Shown: positions 24,363 to 33,938 of the stretch, piece after piece
How the letters are laid out: every line of letters begins with the position of its first letter
Position numbering within the stretch: the stretch's first letter is position 1
Assembly: GCA_022510405.1 (NCBI GenBank)
Contig: JAFLTP010000021.1
Coordinates: forward strand, 1 to 44,407
Direction: 5' to 3'
Length of the DNA: 44,407 nucleotides
Origin: Muribaculaceae bacterium
GTDB lineage: Bacteria; Bacteroidota; Bacteroidia; Bacteroidales; Muribaculaceae
Made by a program: the position numbers and the translations under genes
Notes under the pieces: model-generated
What the model saw: the letters and a program-made list of their open reading frames with translations, nothing else
Told to the model about the DNA's origin: nothing
Database searches by the model: none

Positions 24363-25898
24363 TCAATGTTTGTTTTTTAATGAAAAATTACCCTCAAAAC
24401 CCAAAGATAGCATACCTCCGAAGTTGTTACCCATCAAATGACCGTGATCCCAACCTATGGCTCCTTTTACATATAGACCATTGAAGTTTTCCGGCTTATA
24501 CGAAACTTCAATAAGACCACTACAATTATCGGTTATATTTTTTAAAGGATACCAATAAGAGCCCCAGTTTCTTGAAAATGTTAATAAGAATCTCCAATTA
24601 AGTCCTGTTAATGGTTCACCCTCTAACCCAAAATGATTGGCAATGAATCTGGTGTTGTAAATTATTAATTTATGATCTCTGTTATAGAGCGGAGAAAGTG
24701 CCAACGGGGTCCCGATACCCATACCCCAATTTTGCCAACAACCGTAAAGATAATGATTATAATAATTGTCTCGTCCACTCACTTGTTCCGGAACTTGAGG
24801 TGTATAGTTATTATTTACTGCTCCTGTTTGATCTTTCGTGGCCACATATTCATATACTAAGGCCTTGATAAATGGATTTTTAGGAAAATTTATTTCAATT
24901 CCCCACAACCCGTCTTTCCAAAGTCCATATTCAAAAGTCATTTGGGAATGGTCCTCAAAATAATGTTCGAAATAAGCTTTTACACTCCAATCTGAATGGG
25001 GTAACCATTGGGCTGCAATATAATAAGATCCCACCATGTTGCCTTGAACATTGGTCTGTTCTCCTTCCGGAGTCTCGTCGCTTCCGGATAAAGGTACAAT
25101 AGCCTTCAACCAATCAATTAATTTTGTAGGCATTTTTATCACCTCATCTGGTTTATAGATTGTGCCTCCGAATTGAGTGGCCATTTCAATTCCTACATCC
25201 AATAATAACGGGAATTTCCGGGTATTACCACCCCGTAACCAAAGGCCTCTTGAATTATAAAGTACTCCTCCTGTACGTTGGGACTCAGGATTAACCCAGG
25301 TTTTTTCCCATTTTGAATCAGTGAATTTACCATAAGCTAAATAACCTTTCACCCAAAACCAGTTTTTTGTCCCCCAGAAAGGGGTAAATCCATAGGTTCC
25401 AATTCTAACTTGAGGGATGGGCATGGCATTTCCGGAGAAAAGAAGATTTCCGGAAGATAGTCTCGGATTATTATAGCTCCCCCAGATTTCTTTGGCACCC
25501 GCTATGACATAAAATCCACGATACTTTATTTCCCCGTATAATTGGTGAATATTGAAAGGTGCCGGTAAGTTCCAAGAGCCTATCAGATCTATGCCGGCTC
25601 CCCAAGAAAATCTGGAATTGGAAGAAACGGGTTTGTTTAGAATTCCTCTAACCCAGCCATTATTCTTTTTCGGAGCTCCTAAGCCTTGAAGATTGCTTAC
25701 TAACCAAAATGGCGTGTAGTCGCCGCTCGAAAAGGAGGCTCTCGTCTCTACATAATAACTTATTGACCTTGTGGAGTCTTTTGGCAATTCTGAATCGGCA
25801 TTGCCTTTAAAAATTGCCGATATAAAAGTGACAAAAAACAGAATCCTAAGAGAATTCAATGATGTGTGATTTATATTATGATATATTTTTTTTGCCAC
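24363..25898 (-). CDS. Wzi-family capsule assembly outer-membrane protein
   Basis: This 511-residue protein has an N-terminal export signal (SLRILFFVTFISAIF) and a beta-barrel rich in aromatic strands. RSISYYVETRASFSSGDYTPFWL, then GLWLRGGNTRKFPLLLDVGIEMA, and the closing GFEGNFSLKN fit the Bacteroidota 'capsule assembly Wzi family'. Wzi in proteobacteria helps anchor or organise capsule at the surface; here it sits beside wza and wzc, divergent from them. A consensus promoter (25918-25949) gives a start about 13 nt before the ATG, supporting this start. Confidence 0.82.
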   Translation of the reverse strand: MAKKIYHNINHTSLNSLRILFFVTFISAIFKGNADSELPKDSTRSISYYVETRASFSSGDYTPFWLVSNLQGLGAPKKNNGWVRGILNKPVSSNSRFSWGAGIDLIGSWNLPAPFNIHQLYGEIKYRGFYVIAGAKEIWGSYNNPRLSSGNLLFSGNAMPIPQVRIGTYGFTPFWGTKNWFWVKGYLAYGKFTDSKWEKTWVNPESQRTGGVLYNSRGLWLRGGNTRKFPLLLDVGIEMATQFGGTIYKPDEVIKMPTKLIDWLKAIVPLSGSDETPEGEQTNVQGNMVGSYYIAAQWLPHSDWSVKAYFEHYFEDHSQMTFEYGLWKDGLWGIEINFPKNPFIKALVYEYVATKDQTGAVNNNYTPQVPEQVSGRDNYYNHYLYGCWQNWGMGIGTPLALSPLYNRDHKLIIYNTRFIANHFGLEGEPLTGLNWRFLLTFSRNWGSYWYPLKNITDNCSGLIEVSYKPENFNGLYVKGAIGWDHGHLMGNNFGGMLSLGFEGNFSLKNKH

Positions 25899-25917
25899 TT
25901 TGCTCTATTATATTCTG

Positions 25918-25949
25918 CAAATATAACATTAAATGATTATAAACACAAA
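25918..25949 (-). promoter_or_regulatory. promoter TTTG-N20-TATATTTG for the Wzi-lipocalin operon
   Basis: TATATTTG (complement of 25918-25925) and TTTG (complement of 25946-25949) are both exact at 20-nt spacing. The start would be near 25911. Confidence 0.65.
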
Positions 25950-26173
25950 GAATAAAGTCTTTTGAACTCTCTTTTAATTATCCCCTATCGCTTTCGTTAT
26001 GATAAGTGAGAATAGAAAGTAATAGAAATTCCTCCGGCAACGGAAAAGACTTTTTTCAAAAGTCCTCAAACACGATGAAAAACTTTCCCAAGGTCCTTAC
26101 CATCAAGAAATTTATAATCGTAGTATCCCTCAAAAATAGACCAAGTTATTTTTTTATTATCACTAAAAAGACT
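25950..26173. other. intergenic region between divergent Wzi and Wza promoters
   Basis: No gene is seen. It holds one small hairpin, GACTTTT-TTC-AAAAGTC (26048-26064), and little else. No conserved leader or antiterminator site is recognised. Confidence 0.5.
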
Positions 26174-26181
26174 TAAATTTG
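26174..26181 (+). promoter_or_regulatory. -7 box (TAAATTTG) for the capsule wza operon
   Basis: This is an exact TAnnTTTG match 36 nt before the wza ATG. The -33 region reads TTTT rather than TTTG at 20-nt spacing, so the promoter may be weaker or regulated. Confidence 0.5.
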
Positions 26182-26217
26182 CAATTACTTCTATTCTCTA
26201 TTTTCTCTTAGAATAAC

Positions 26218-27090
26218 ATGAAAATTATGAATATAAAGACTTTTTTAGGTAAATCCATAAAACTTTCAAGCTTGTTTCTTGCATCGATTTTGGTCTTTGC
26301 AAGTTGTGGCACCCCAAAAAAAGTGGCTTATTTCCAAGATGTAAACACCGAAGAAATTGTGATTCCATCTACCGGGGGTATCATCATACGGCCTAATGAT
26401 AAGTTGAGTATCACGGTAAAAACTATGGAACCATCTCTCTCGGCTTTATTCAATCTGCCTGTAGTCACTGAACGTTTTGTAGATAACATGGCCACCAACT
26501 CCACGGCAAGTGGAAATATGAGAAACAATACAGCAACTTCTTCGGCTTTGTCAAAATATACAGTCTCGCCGCAGGGTACCATTGATTTCCCCGTTTTGGG
26601 TGAGATAAAGGTCACCGGAATGAATAGGTTTGAACTTGCTGGTTTTATAAAAGGGGAACTTATGGGTCGTAATTTGGCTAAAGATCCCGTTGTTACAGTC
26701 GAGTTCATTAATATGGGAGTTTCAATTTTGGGCGAGATCAAAAACCCGGGTTTCTATGATATTAATCAGGATCATATCAGTATTATAGAGGCAATTTCAA
26801 TGGCAGGTGATTTGAATCTCACAGGGAAAAGAGATAATGTCGCTGTTTTAAGAGAAACACCTGAAGGTGTAAAAACATATAGAGTCGATCTGACTAATTT
26901 TAACGAATTGTCTCAATCTCCGGCATATTATCTTCAACAGGGAGATATTGTTTATATCGAACCTAATGATATGAGAAAACGGGAGTCCACAACTAACGGA
27001 AATAATGTATACAGCACCGGTTTCTGGATTTCTGTGGCATCACTTCTAACTTCCGTAACTACCACTATCGGTGTCTTTGTCTTGAGATAA
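26218..27090 (+). CDS. wza: polysaccharide export lipoprotein (Wza-like)
   Basis: This is a 290-residue Wza/OtnA-family outer-membrane export protein. The signal peptide has a lipobox (FASC), a typical Bacteroidota KKVAYFQDV after it, the polysaccharide-export domain (IIRPNDKLSITV, then VSPQGTIDFPVLGEI), and SLBB-type strands (VSILGEIKNPGFYDI, GDIVYIEPND). The C-terminal hydrophobic helix (ISVASLLTSVTTTIGVFVL) replaces the amphipathic Wza helix. It should form the outer-membrane channel for capsule together with the next gene's Wzc-like protein. An alternative ATG is at 26227. Confidence 0.88.
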   Translation: MKIMNIKTFLGKSIKLSSLFLASILVFASCGTPKKVAYFQDVNTEEIVIPSTGGIIIRPNDKLSITVKTMEPSLSALFNLPVVTERFVDNMATNSTASGNMRNNTATSSALSKYTVSPQGTIDFPVLGEIKVTGMNRFELAGFIKGELMGRNLAKDPVVTVEFINMGVSILGEIKNPGFYDINQDHISIIEAISMAGDLNLTGKRDNVAVLRETPEGVKTYRVDLTNFNELSQSPAYYLQQGDIVYIEPNDMRKRESTTNGNNVYSTGFWISVASLLTSVTTTIGVFVLR

Positions 27091-27128
27091 TAGTTTGAAA
27101 TCAAACTTGAAAATAAACTTAACAAATA

Positions 27129-29498
27129 ATGGATAATAATTCCAAAAATAAAAATACCACCGAAGAAATAGTTAATTTTGATATTAAGGATTTTCTAAGG
27201 ATTTGCCTAAATAAATGGTACTGGTTTGCAATATGCGCTTCTTTTGCAGTAGGTATAGCATTATTTTATATCTATCGGAAACAACCCGAATATAAACGTT
27301 ATGAGCAGATTCTTGTTAACGACCAAGACTCGGGTGGAGGTATAGGTGAGGTCTCAAGCGCTTTCTCTTCATTGGGACTATTCTCCAAAAATACGAATGT
27401 CTATAATGAACTGCTCACTATGACATCCCCGGCAGTCTTGTATGAAGTGGCAGACTCATTGCAGCTTGATATGAACTATGCAGAAAGGGATGGATTACGT
27501 TACAAGACTTTATATGGTACCAATCAGCCTTTCCGTATCGATATGCTGGATATTGACCCCCAAGGAGGTGCGTCTTTTAAAATCAAGAAAGAACCTGATG
27601 GCAGTATGAATTTTTTCAAATTTAGACTCATTACTCCGGATGGAATTGTAAAATATGATGATGATATAGCAGTTCCTGCCGGCACCACTATGGTGCCTAC
27701 CCCTATCGGAATGGTTAAGATAAGTCCTAACCCGAAATACATCCCAGATGGTAAAAACGAAACGAAAATATTGAACATCAGTAAGATGGCAATGCAGAAC
27801 ACCGTAGAACTTTATGGTCTTAAGTTAAACGGTGATTTGGCCGACGAAGACGCAGATATAATTGAATTATCCATAGAGGACGTCTCAACCCAACGAGCCG
27901 TAGATATTTTAAACTACGTTTTGATGATATATAATCAAAATTGGATAGATGATAAAAACCGTATGGCAAACGCTACATCTAAATTTATAGAAGAGCGTCT
28001 TGATATTATTCAGCATGAATTGACTGAAGTTGATAACTCTATTGCTGCCTATAAAAAAGAAAAAGGGATTCCCGATGTGCAAGTCCAATTGCAGACATCA
28101 ATGGAATTAGGTTCTAAGATGGAAGAGGATTTGATGCAGGCAAGCAATGAACTTAGTATTGCAAAATATATGAAGGATTTTCTGGTAAAAAATCATGACA
28201 TCAATACAGTATTGCCGGCGAACCTTGGTGTAAGAACCGGAGAATTGTCCACCCAGATCACGGCTTATAATGAATTGCTGCTAAATAGAAATACAATTGC
28301 CAACAGTTCTTCTGATACCAACCCTCTTGTTATGAGTTATGACCGACAGCTTCGGCAAATGAGAACTGCTATAGAAGCTTCTGTCAATAATAGCATAGCC
28401 AATCTTCAAGAGCAGGTGGCCTATATGACGAGTCAGGTTGATGAGATGAATGCTACAATGTCGAGCGCACCTGCTACATACTTGCCACTTTTGACAGAGG
28501 AAAGACAACAACAGGTGAAACAGGAACTCTATTTATTCTTGCTTCAAAAGAAAGAAGAAAACGAACTCACACAAAAGTTTACTTCGGATAATATTAAAAT
28601 TATCACTCCTCCGGTTGGCCCTTTAAAACCGGTGTCTCCCAAAAAAGGTCTCATTATTATTGTGGCTTTAATCATTGGATTCGGAGTGCCATTTATAGTG
28701 CTTTATTATCTTGAAACTTCCAACAATACTGTAAGAAATAAAAAAGACTTGGAATCCATGTCTATATCTTTTGTTGGAGAGATACCACAGGTTGGAAACA
28801 AAGCTAATCTAAAAGAATTGAAATCAAGACTTCCGAGAGGAAAAATTAAAGATGACAGGTCTCCTTTAGTAGTAGTAGGCGAAGGTAAGCAAGATATCGA
28901 TAATGAAGCCTTTAGGCTGATTAGAGGAAACGTTGATTTTTTGAGCGGAAAGAACCGCGACCACCAAGTAATTATGTTTACTTCATTTAACCCTGGAAGC
29001 GGAAAGTCTTTCGTTGCTTATAATTTGGCAATGAGTTATGCTCTTAAGGGGAAGAAGGTATTAATTGTTGACTGTGACCTCCGTAAAGGATCCATTTCAA
29101 TGTTAGGCGGATCTCCAAAAGAAGGTATAACTTCTTATCTTACGAATGATGTTGATAAGTGGGAGAATCTTGTAAAATCTACATCCAATACTAATCTTTA
29201 TGTATTGCCTGTAGGACAGATACCACCGAATCCGGCAGAACTATTGGATAATGAAAGAATGGTGAAACTGATAGAAGCTGCTAAAAGTGAATATGATTTG
29301 GTATTCTTGGATTGTCCTCCGGTTAATATTGTAGTAGATACTCAAATTCTAGCTCCTTTAGCTAATAGAACATTGTTTGTGATAAGGGCTGGTATGCTTG
29401 AGAAACCTGCTTTGAAAGAATTGAATGAATATTATGAAGAAAAGAAGTACCCCAATATTGGTATGATATTAAATGGAACAGATAAGAATCGTATCTAA
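27129..29498 (+). CDS. wzc: Wzc-like polysaccharide co-polymerase and ATPase, tyrosine tail missing
   Basis: This 789-residue inner-membrane protein controls capsule chain length and export. The N-terminal Wzz-type domain is flanked by two membrane helices (WYWFAICASFAVGIALFYIY, and GLIIIVALIIGFGVPFIVLYYL following a proline-rich PVGPLKPVSPKK). The cytoplasmic BY-kinase/ParA-like domain has Walker A FNPGSGKS (about 622-629), Walker A' VLIVDCDLRKG and Walker B LVFLDCPP. It ends ILNGTDKNRI, with no tyrosine-rich tail, which such kinases normally use for autophosphorylation. It follows wza by 38 nt. Confidence 0.9.
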   Translation: MDNNSKNKNTTEEIVNFDIKDFLRICLNKWYWFAICASFAVGIALFYIYRKQPEYKRYEQILVNDQDSGGGIGEVSSAFSSLGLFSKNTNVYNELLTMTSPAVLYEVADSLQLDMNYAERDGLRYKTLYGTNQPFRIDMLDIDPQGGASFKIKKEPDGSMNFFKFRLITPDGIVKYDDDIAVPAGTTMVPTPIGMVKISPNPKYIPDGKNETKILNISKMAMQNTVELYGLKLNGDLADEDADIIELSIEDVSTQRAVDILNYVLMIYNQNWIDDKNRMANATSKFIEERLDIIQHELTEVDNSIAAYKKEKGIPDVQVQLQTSMELGSKMEEDLMQASNELSIAKYMKDFLVKNHDINTVLPANLGVRTGELSTQITAYNELLLNRNTIANSSSDTNPLVMSYDRQLRQMRTAIEASVNNSIANLQEQVAYMTSQVDEMNATMSSAPATYLPLLTEERQQQVKQELYLFLLQKKEENELTQKFTSDNIKIITPPVGPLKPVSPKKGLIIIVALIIGFGVPFIVLYYLETSNNTVRNKKDLESMSISFVGEIPQVGNKANLKELKSRLPRGKIKDDRSPLVVVGEGKQDIDNEAFRLIRGNVDFLSGKNRDHQVIMFTSFNPGSGKSFVAYNLAMSYALKGKKVLIVDCDLRKGSISMLGGSPKEGITSYLTNDVDKWENLVKSTSNTNLYVLPVGQIPPNPAELLDNERMVKLIEAAKSEYDLVFLDCPPVNIVVDTQILAPLANRTLFVIRAGMLEKPALKELNEYYEEKKYPNIGMILNGTDKNRI

Positions 29499-29581
29499 AT
29501 TACAACCGTAACAAAACACATAAAAGTAAAATTACATAATTAAGTTAAAAACTAAAAAGGCAAGTTTTGTTCTAAAACAGC

Positions 29582-30601
29582 ATGAAAGTGTTATCAAATG
29601 AAATGCCCAAGGTTTCTGTTGTAGTACCTATCTTCAATGTAGCTCCTTATATTGAAGATTGTGCTGAAAGTCTGTTTAAACAAACCTTAAGTAATATAGA
29701 ATATATATTTATTGATGATGCTTCCACAGATAATAGCATTGAGATATTAAAAAAAATTATAGACAGATACCCGGAAAGAAAAAATTACATTAAAATTATT
29801 AGTCACGAATCAAATAAGGGAATTTCATTTACTCGAGAAGAAGGTGTTAAATTGGCTACGGCGGATTGGATCATACATTGTGATTCAGATGATACTATTC
29901 AACCAGAAATGTATGAAACTTTGTTGAAAGAAACAGTAAAAGGATTTGATATAATAATATGTTCTTATACTTTTTTTGATGAAAAAAGTTTTAAGATTTA
30001 TAGCAATCAAGAATTTGGCGAATTTTATGGATGGGAAGGTATATCTTTGTTATCAGAAGTTAACAAGAGATCCTTGCATGGGGCCCTTTGGAATAAATTA
30101 ATCAGAAAAGAACTTTACGAAGGGATAGACTTCCCAAAAGATATATCTTACTGGGAGGATGTGGTTGTTTTATTAAAAATATTTAGTCGCCATCCTAATC
30201 TCAGAATTCAAACACTTGCTTTACCCTTGTATAATTATAGGAGACGCCCTAATTCTCTTATTTCTCAGAAAGAAGAAAAAAGGAAAGAAGAATTAGTAAA
30301 TCTTATAGCTATTTTAGAAGAAATTAGAAATAAATATGAATATGATTATTCAAAAAACATCGATTCAAGAATTGTGACAATCATATATAAGTTATTATTA
30401 TTAACAAGAGCTCCTAAATATATATCTACCAATTACAAGAAATATAAAAAAAGTATTAAAATTAATAAATCATTAAATTATTTTAAGAAAATTCATTTAA
30501 TGAGTGCTTTGAATGGAAATTTTTTTATGTCAAATTTAATAGGATTTCTAAATTATTTTGGTAAATATTCTTTAAATAAGTTAAATACAATGTTTAAATA
30601 A
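29582..30601 (+). CDS. family 2 glycosyltransferase
   Basis: This 339-residue inverting GT-A glycosyltransferase has a standard N-terminus (VSVVVPIFNVAPYIEDCAESLFKQTL), a FIDDASTDNS nucleotide-contact segment, and WIIHCDSDDTIQP with the metal-binding DSDD. It is a cytoplasmic or membrane-associated enzyme that adds one sugar to the lipid-linked repeat unit; donor and linkage are unknown. The C-terminal third is lysine- and asparagine-rich and AT-rich. It lies 83 nt after wzc, probably on the same transcript. Confidence 0.87.
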   Translation: MKVLSNEMPKVSVVVPIFNVAPYIEDCAESLFKQTLSNIEYIFIDDASTDNSIEILKKIIDRYPERKNYIKIISHESNKGISFTREEGVKLATADWIIHCDSDDTIQPEMYETLLKETVKGFDIIICSYTFFDEKSFKIYSNQEFGEFYGWEGISLLSEVNKRSLHGALWNKLIRKELYEGIDFPKDISYWEDVVVLLKIFSRHPNLRIQTLALPLYNYRRRPNSLISQKEEKRKEELVNLIAILEEIRNKYEYDYSKNIDSRIVTIIYKLLLLTRAPKYISTNYKKYKKSIKINKSLNYFKKIHLMSALNGNFFMSNLIGFLNYFGKYSLNKLNTMFK

Positions 30602-30627
30602 TAAATATAATTTTGATTAATTAAATA

Positions 30628-31854
30628 ATGATTTATATCTTTATCATTTTAATATTGGTGTTTCTAAGTTATTCTTATGATTATAAGGAGGTAAAGAATG
30701 GTAAAACTTTTTGGATTTTCCTTATTGCTTTTATTTTTATTGCCATAGGGACCCTACATTACCGAGTCGGTATAGATACTTTAGATTATGAAAGATTTTA
30801 TGATAATTTAAGACCTCTTAGTAACCTTAAGGAATCAGAGATTACTTCGTCTCGTTATGCTCCCGGATTTATAATTCTTGCGTCCTTCACTAAGATTTTT
30901 AGTCCTGATTTAGTTCTCCTGAATTTTTTATATTCTTCTTTTGTTTGTGGAGTGGTTGTTTGGTTTTTAAATAAATATACTAAACATATTTTCTTCGCTT
31001 TATTAATGTTTTTTATTTTCTGTTATACTTTATTGATTTTTGAACAGATTAGAGAAGCAATAGCGGTAGGGATTTTTTTATTATCATTTAATTTCTTTGT
31101 AAAAAAACAATGGATTTATTGGTATGGCATGGCTTTTTTAGCCGTTATGTTTCACACTTCATCAATCATGATGTTTGTCCTTCCAATAATCCTATTGCCC
31201 GGAATTAAACAATTATTTATTTTTGGGAAAAGAACTTTTATAATTTCAGTTTTGGTTTTAGCATTGGCTTTTTATTTCGAAATAACATTTTCCAAATATA
31301 TTGATCTCTTAGCTATGACTCCGGCGATGGAAGAAATGACCAAGCATTATGCTAATACTACCTTTGTAGAAGGTAATTTAAATATATTAGGAATAATTAG
31401 TAAGTTCATCCAATATATTATATATCCATTATTTGCCATGATATGTTTGTCCCAAAATAGCAACAAGGAAGAGAAATCTGCAAGTTTTAATCTAATTGAA
31501 TCTTTTACCATTATAAGTATTTATATTTCTATTCTTTCAATAGGAGTTCCTATTATAAGTAGATATAACAATTATTTCTTATTCTTCCCGATAGTTATTA
31601 TAGGTGATTGGATTTTTAGTAATATTAAAATCGGAAATAAAATTGTTAGATTTGGTTTCGTATATTGGGTTTTAATATTATTACCCATGTTTTTGTTTCA
31701 ACTGACATCATATAATCTTAGTATTGACAGAAATGGTAAATATAAAAACTATATGTATTATTATCCTTTAACAACATACATAGACAAAGAAAAAGATTAT
31801 AATAAAGAACGAGCTTTTAATATGGCTCATAAAAGAATGAGAAGACACCAGTAA
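30628..31854 (+). CDS. EpsG/Wzy-type polysaccharide polymerase
   Basis: This 408-residue protein has about ten membrane helices and very high A+T. HYRVGIDTLDYERFY near the N-terminus and EQIREAIAVGIFLLSF in the middle match the EpsG family, which polymerises repeat units in capsule and EPS loci. It sits directly after a glycosyltransferase in the same operon, the normal place for a Wzy. The helix pattern is clear, but the family is sequence-variable, so the polymerase role relies on context. Confidence 0.8.
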   Translation: MIYIFIILILVFLSYSYDYKEVKNGKTFWIFLIAFIFIAIGTLHYRVGIDTLDYERFYDNLRPLSNLKESEITSSRYAPGFIILASFTKIFSPDLVLLNFLYSSFVCGVVVWFLNKYTKHIFFALLMFFIFCYTLLIFEQIREAIAVGIFLLSFNFFVKKQWIYWYGMAFLAVMFHTSSIMMFVLPIILLPGIKQLFIFGKRTFIISVLVLALAFYFEITFSKYIDLLAMTPAMEEMTKHYANTTFVEGNLNILGIISKFIQYIIYPLFAMICLSQNSNKEEKSASFNLIESFTIISIYISILSIGVPIISRYNNYFLFFPIVIIGDWIFSNIKIGNKIVRFGFVYWVLILLPMFLFQLTSYNLSIDRNGKYKNYMYYYPLTTYIDKEKDYNKERAFNMAHKRMRRHQ

Positions 31855-32301
31855 TAATATCTCTAATCAACTTTTGATCCAAGTGATCAAAAGTTGCGAC
31901 TTATTGTTGTAAGATGAAGATACTGCCAGAAAATCAGAAGAGAGGCCGGAGTATAGAATCTCCCATTCATACTCTATCGGGTAGAAAATTGTTAATTCCC
32001 TTGAAAAAGATTCCTCTACTTGCATGTTTTACCTTTGCCAAATTAAAAATATCCAATTTAAGAGATCCATCAGTCGATATGCGTCCCTTCATGACTTAAG
32101 GGTTCCTGTATGAAAAATCAATCCCCACCAAATTTATAGGATAACCTAGTAATTTGAATAAAATTTGGGATAAAGTTTCGTGTATAGAATTTGGATCGTT
32201 TATTTTGAGATAGCTTTAGGCCATCTATATAAGTAAGTTTAAATCATTTTTGTAATTTAGAAAAAAATTGCTTTGACAATAGTTATAGATAAGAAAAGGT
32301 G
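31855..32301. other. 447-nt gap with a perfect 12-bp hairpin and possible gene remnants
   Basis: CAACTTTTGATC (31868-31879) pairs perfectly with GATCAAAAGTTG (31885-31896), a likely end of the wza-to-wzy transcript, although no T tract follows. Short open frames exist on both strands (a plus-strand one at 31914-32099 and a minus-strand one starting at 32092 reading MKGRISTDGSLKLDIFNLAK). Neither resembles a known protein, but the minus-strand text could be a decayed gene. There is no clear promoter for the next gene. Confidence 0.45.
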
Positions 32302-32895
32302 ATGGAAATAAACAAAAAAAAGAAAATAAGAGATTATTTAAGATTAGTAGGTGCATTAGTTTGTATTTTGTTATATATCCCCCATATATTAGTAGCATAC
32401 ACTAAAAATAGATCTTTCATAATGTCGGATATAGCTAAGTTAAAAAATAAAATAAATATTGACTTGAAAGATTTTTGGGCTCTAATCTACATGTTGCATA
32501 ATGACCGATATTACAGAACCCTTTTTTATTATAGAATTGGTCCGGCTTTAAAAGCTATCATAGGTTGGTGGCGACCCGGCGACAGATATTTTATTATATC
32601 TCCTAATTGTAAGATAGGAAAAGGCGTGATCTTTTCTCATCCATATTCTACCATTATCAATGCTAAAGAGATTGGGGACAATTTTAGTTTTATTCATTTA
32701 ACCACTATCGGTAAAATTGACAATAGACTTGCTGTTATAGGGAATAATGTGGTGCTGGGAGCAAATGTCAATATTATCGGAGATGTAAAAATTGGGAATA
32801 ATGTAATAATAGGAGCTGGAAGTGTGGTTGTGAAGGATATACCTGATAATTGTATAGCAGCAGGAAATCCTGCTAAAGTAATTAGATTTTTGTAA
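32302..32895 (+). CDS. serine acetyltransferase-like hexapeptide-repeat protein
   Basis: This 197-residue protein has an N-terminal hydrophobic helix (LVGALVCILLYIPHILVA), then a left-handed parallel beta-helix of hexapeptide repeats (IGKGVIFSH, IGNNVVLGANVNIIGDVKIGNNVIIGAGSVV) ending in PDNCIAAGNPAKVI. The layout matches CysE-like acetyltransferases found in capsule loci that O-acetylate a sugar rather than serine. FIHLTTIG would carry the catalytic His. I start at the ATG (32302); a GTG directly before it is in frame. The acceptor is unknown. Confidence 0.82.
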   Translation: MEINKKKKIRDYLRLVGALVCILLYIPHILVAYTKNRSFIMSDIAKLKNKINIDLKDFWALIYMLHNDRYYRTLFYYRIGPALKAIIGWWRPGDRYFIISPNCKIGKGVIFSHPYSTIINAKEIGDNFSFIHLTTIGKIDNRLAVIGNNVVLGANVNIIGDVKIGNNVIIGAGSVVVKDIPDNCIAAGNPAKVIRFL

Positions 32896-32933
32896 TAGTT
32901 TTATTAGATTAAAGGTATAAGGATTTTAAAGGG

Positions 32934-33929
32934 TTATTCTGAAAGAAAAATCACATCATGAGATTCAGGGTGCAGGAATTCAAATTCGAGTGTCCTTTTC
33001 AAACCCTCATCAATTGTATATGGAGGAACGAACCCGGATGAGTGGGCTTTAGTGGCATCAAAATCTGTGGTCGCACAGAATTTTTTAACCCTCACAGATG
33101 AAATTGGCAATTTCTTCCCGGTGATCTTTGCAAGAACATCAAATCCATATCCTCCCAACATTCCCATCCAATAAGGAAAATGTGTAGAGGGTATCTTTTT
33201 ATTTAGTACTTTGCTGATGGTTTTAACCAATGAATTCATGTCTTTGTCAGGCTTATCGATATAATTAAACACATGGTATCCAGAGGTTAAATTGTCAATT
33301 AGGAACTTAACAAAAGCCACTACATTTCCTACATAAGCCATAGATTTATGATTTTTGCCATTCCCAACCATCAAAAATTTTCCTGAAGAAATTTGTTTCA
33401 AGAGATTATAAACATTTCCACGGTTTCTTTCACCAAATATTACTGTGGGTCTTACAATGTTTATATTCCACTCCGGGTGAGTTTTATACCATTTCTGCAA
33501 TACTTCTTCAGCTTGCCATTTAGATTTGCCATAATGGTTGAATGGATTAGCTGGAAAACTTTCATCAGGATTTGGTTTGTTGATTCCATAAATCGCAACT
33601 GAGGAAAAAAAGATCATCCGCTTGATTCCATTCCTTTCCATAGCTTGAAGAGTGACTTTCATTCCATTGACGTTTGTGTCATAATAGAGGGATGTGGGAG
33701 TTACATCATCTCTGTGCTGTGCCGCCAGAAGAATAACAAGATCCATACCTTTAAGAGAAGTCTGCATCTGATCAAGATTCCTTACATCTCCAATCGTTGT
33801 TATGTTGTTATAAAAGTGGGATGGAAGTAAATCTATGTTATTACATTCGTAATTTTTACCGTCTTTGCTAAGATGTTCAATAAGACGAGTGCCAACGAAT
33901 CCGCTGCCTCCAATTATAGCTATTTTCAT
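32934..33929 (-). CDS. NAD-dependent epimerase/dehydratase
   Basis: This 331-residue extended SDR has the cofactor loop IGGSGFVGTRL (about 5-15), DLVILLAAQHRDDV, a catalytic SSVAIYG and YGKSK pair, and VRPTVIFGERNRGNVYNL. It probably alters a nucleotide-sugar or undecaprenyl-linked sugar for capsule. The nucleotide-sugar substrate cannot be read. It follows the GT4 gene by 9 nt on the same strand, so they form a two-gene unit. The plus-strand acetyltransferase-like gene is convergent with it. Confidence 0.85.
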   Translation of the reverse strand: MKIAIIGGSGFVGTRLIEHLSKDGKNYECNNIDLLPSHFYNNITTIGDVRNLDQMQTSLKGMDLVILLAAQHRDDVTPTSLYYDTNVNGMKVTLQAMERNGIKRMIFFSSVAIYGINKPNPDESFPANPFNHYGKSKWQAEEVLQKWYKTHPEWNINIVRPTVIFGERNRGNVYNLLKQISSGKFLMVGNGKNHKSMAYVGNVVAFVKFLIDNLTSGYHVFNYIDKPDKDMNSLVKTISKVLNKKIPSTHFPYWMGMLGGYGFDVLAKITGKKLPISSVRVKKFCATTDFDATKAHSSGFVPPYTIDEGLKRTLEFEFLHPESHDVIFLSE

Positions 33930-33938
33930 AGAAATAGA

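Noticed and set aside
31914..32099. 61-codon plus-strand frame
   Set aside because: It has no signal peptide, domain or promoter and basic random-looking composition; kept only as part of the gap description.
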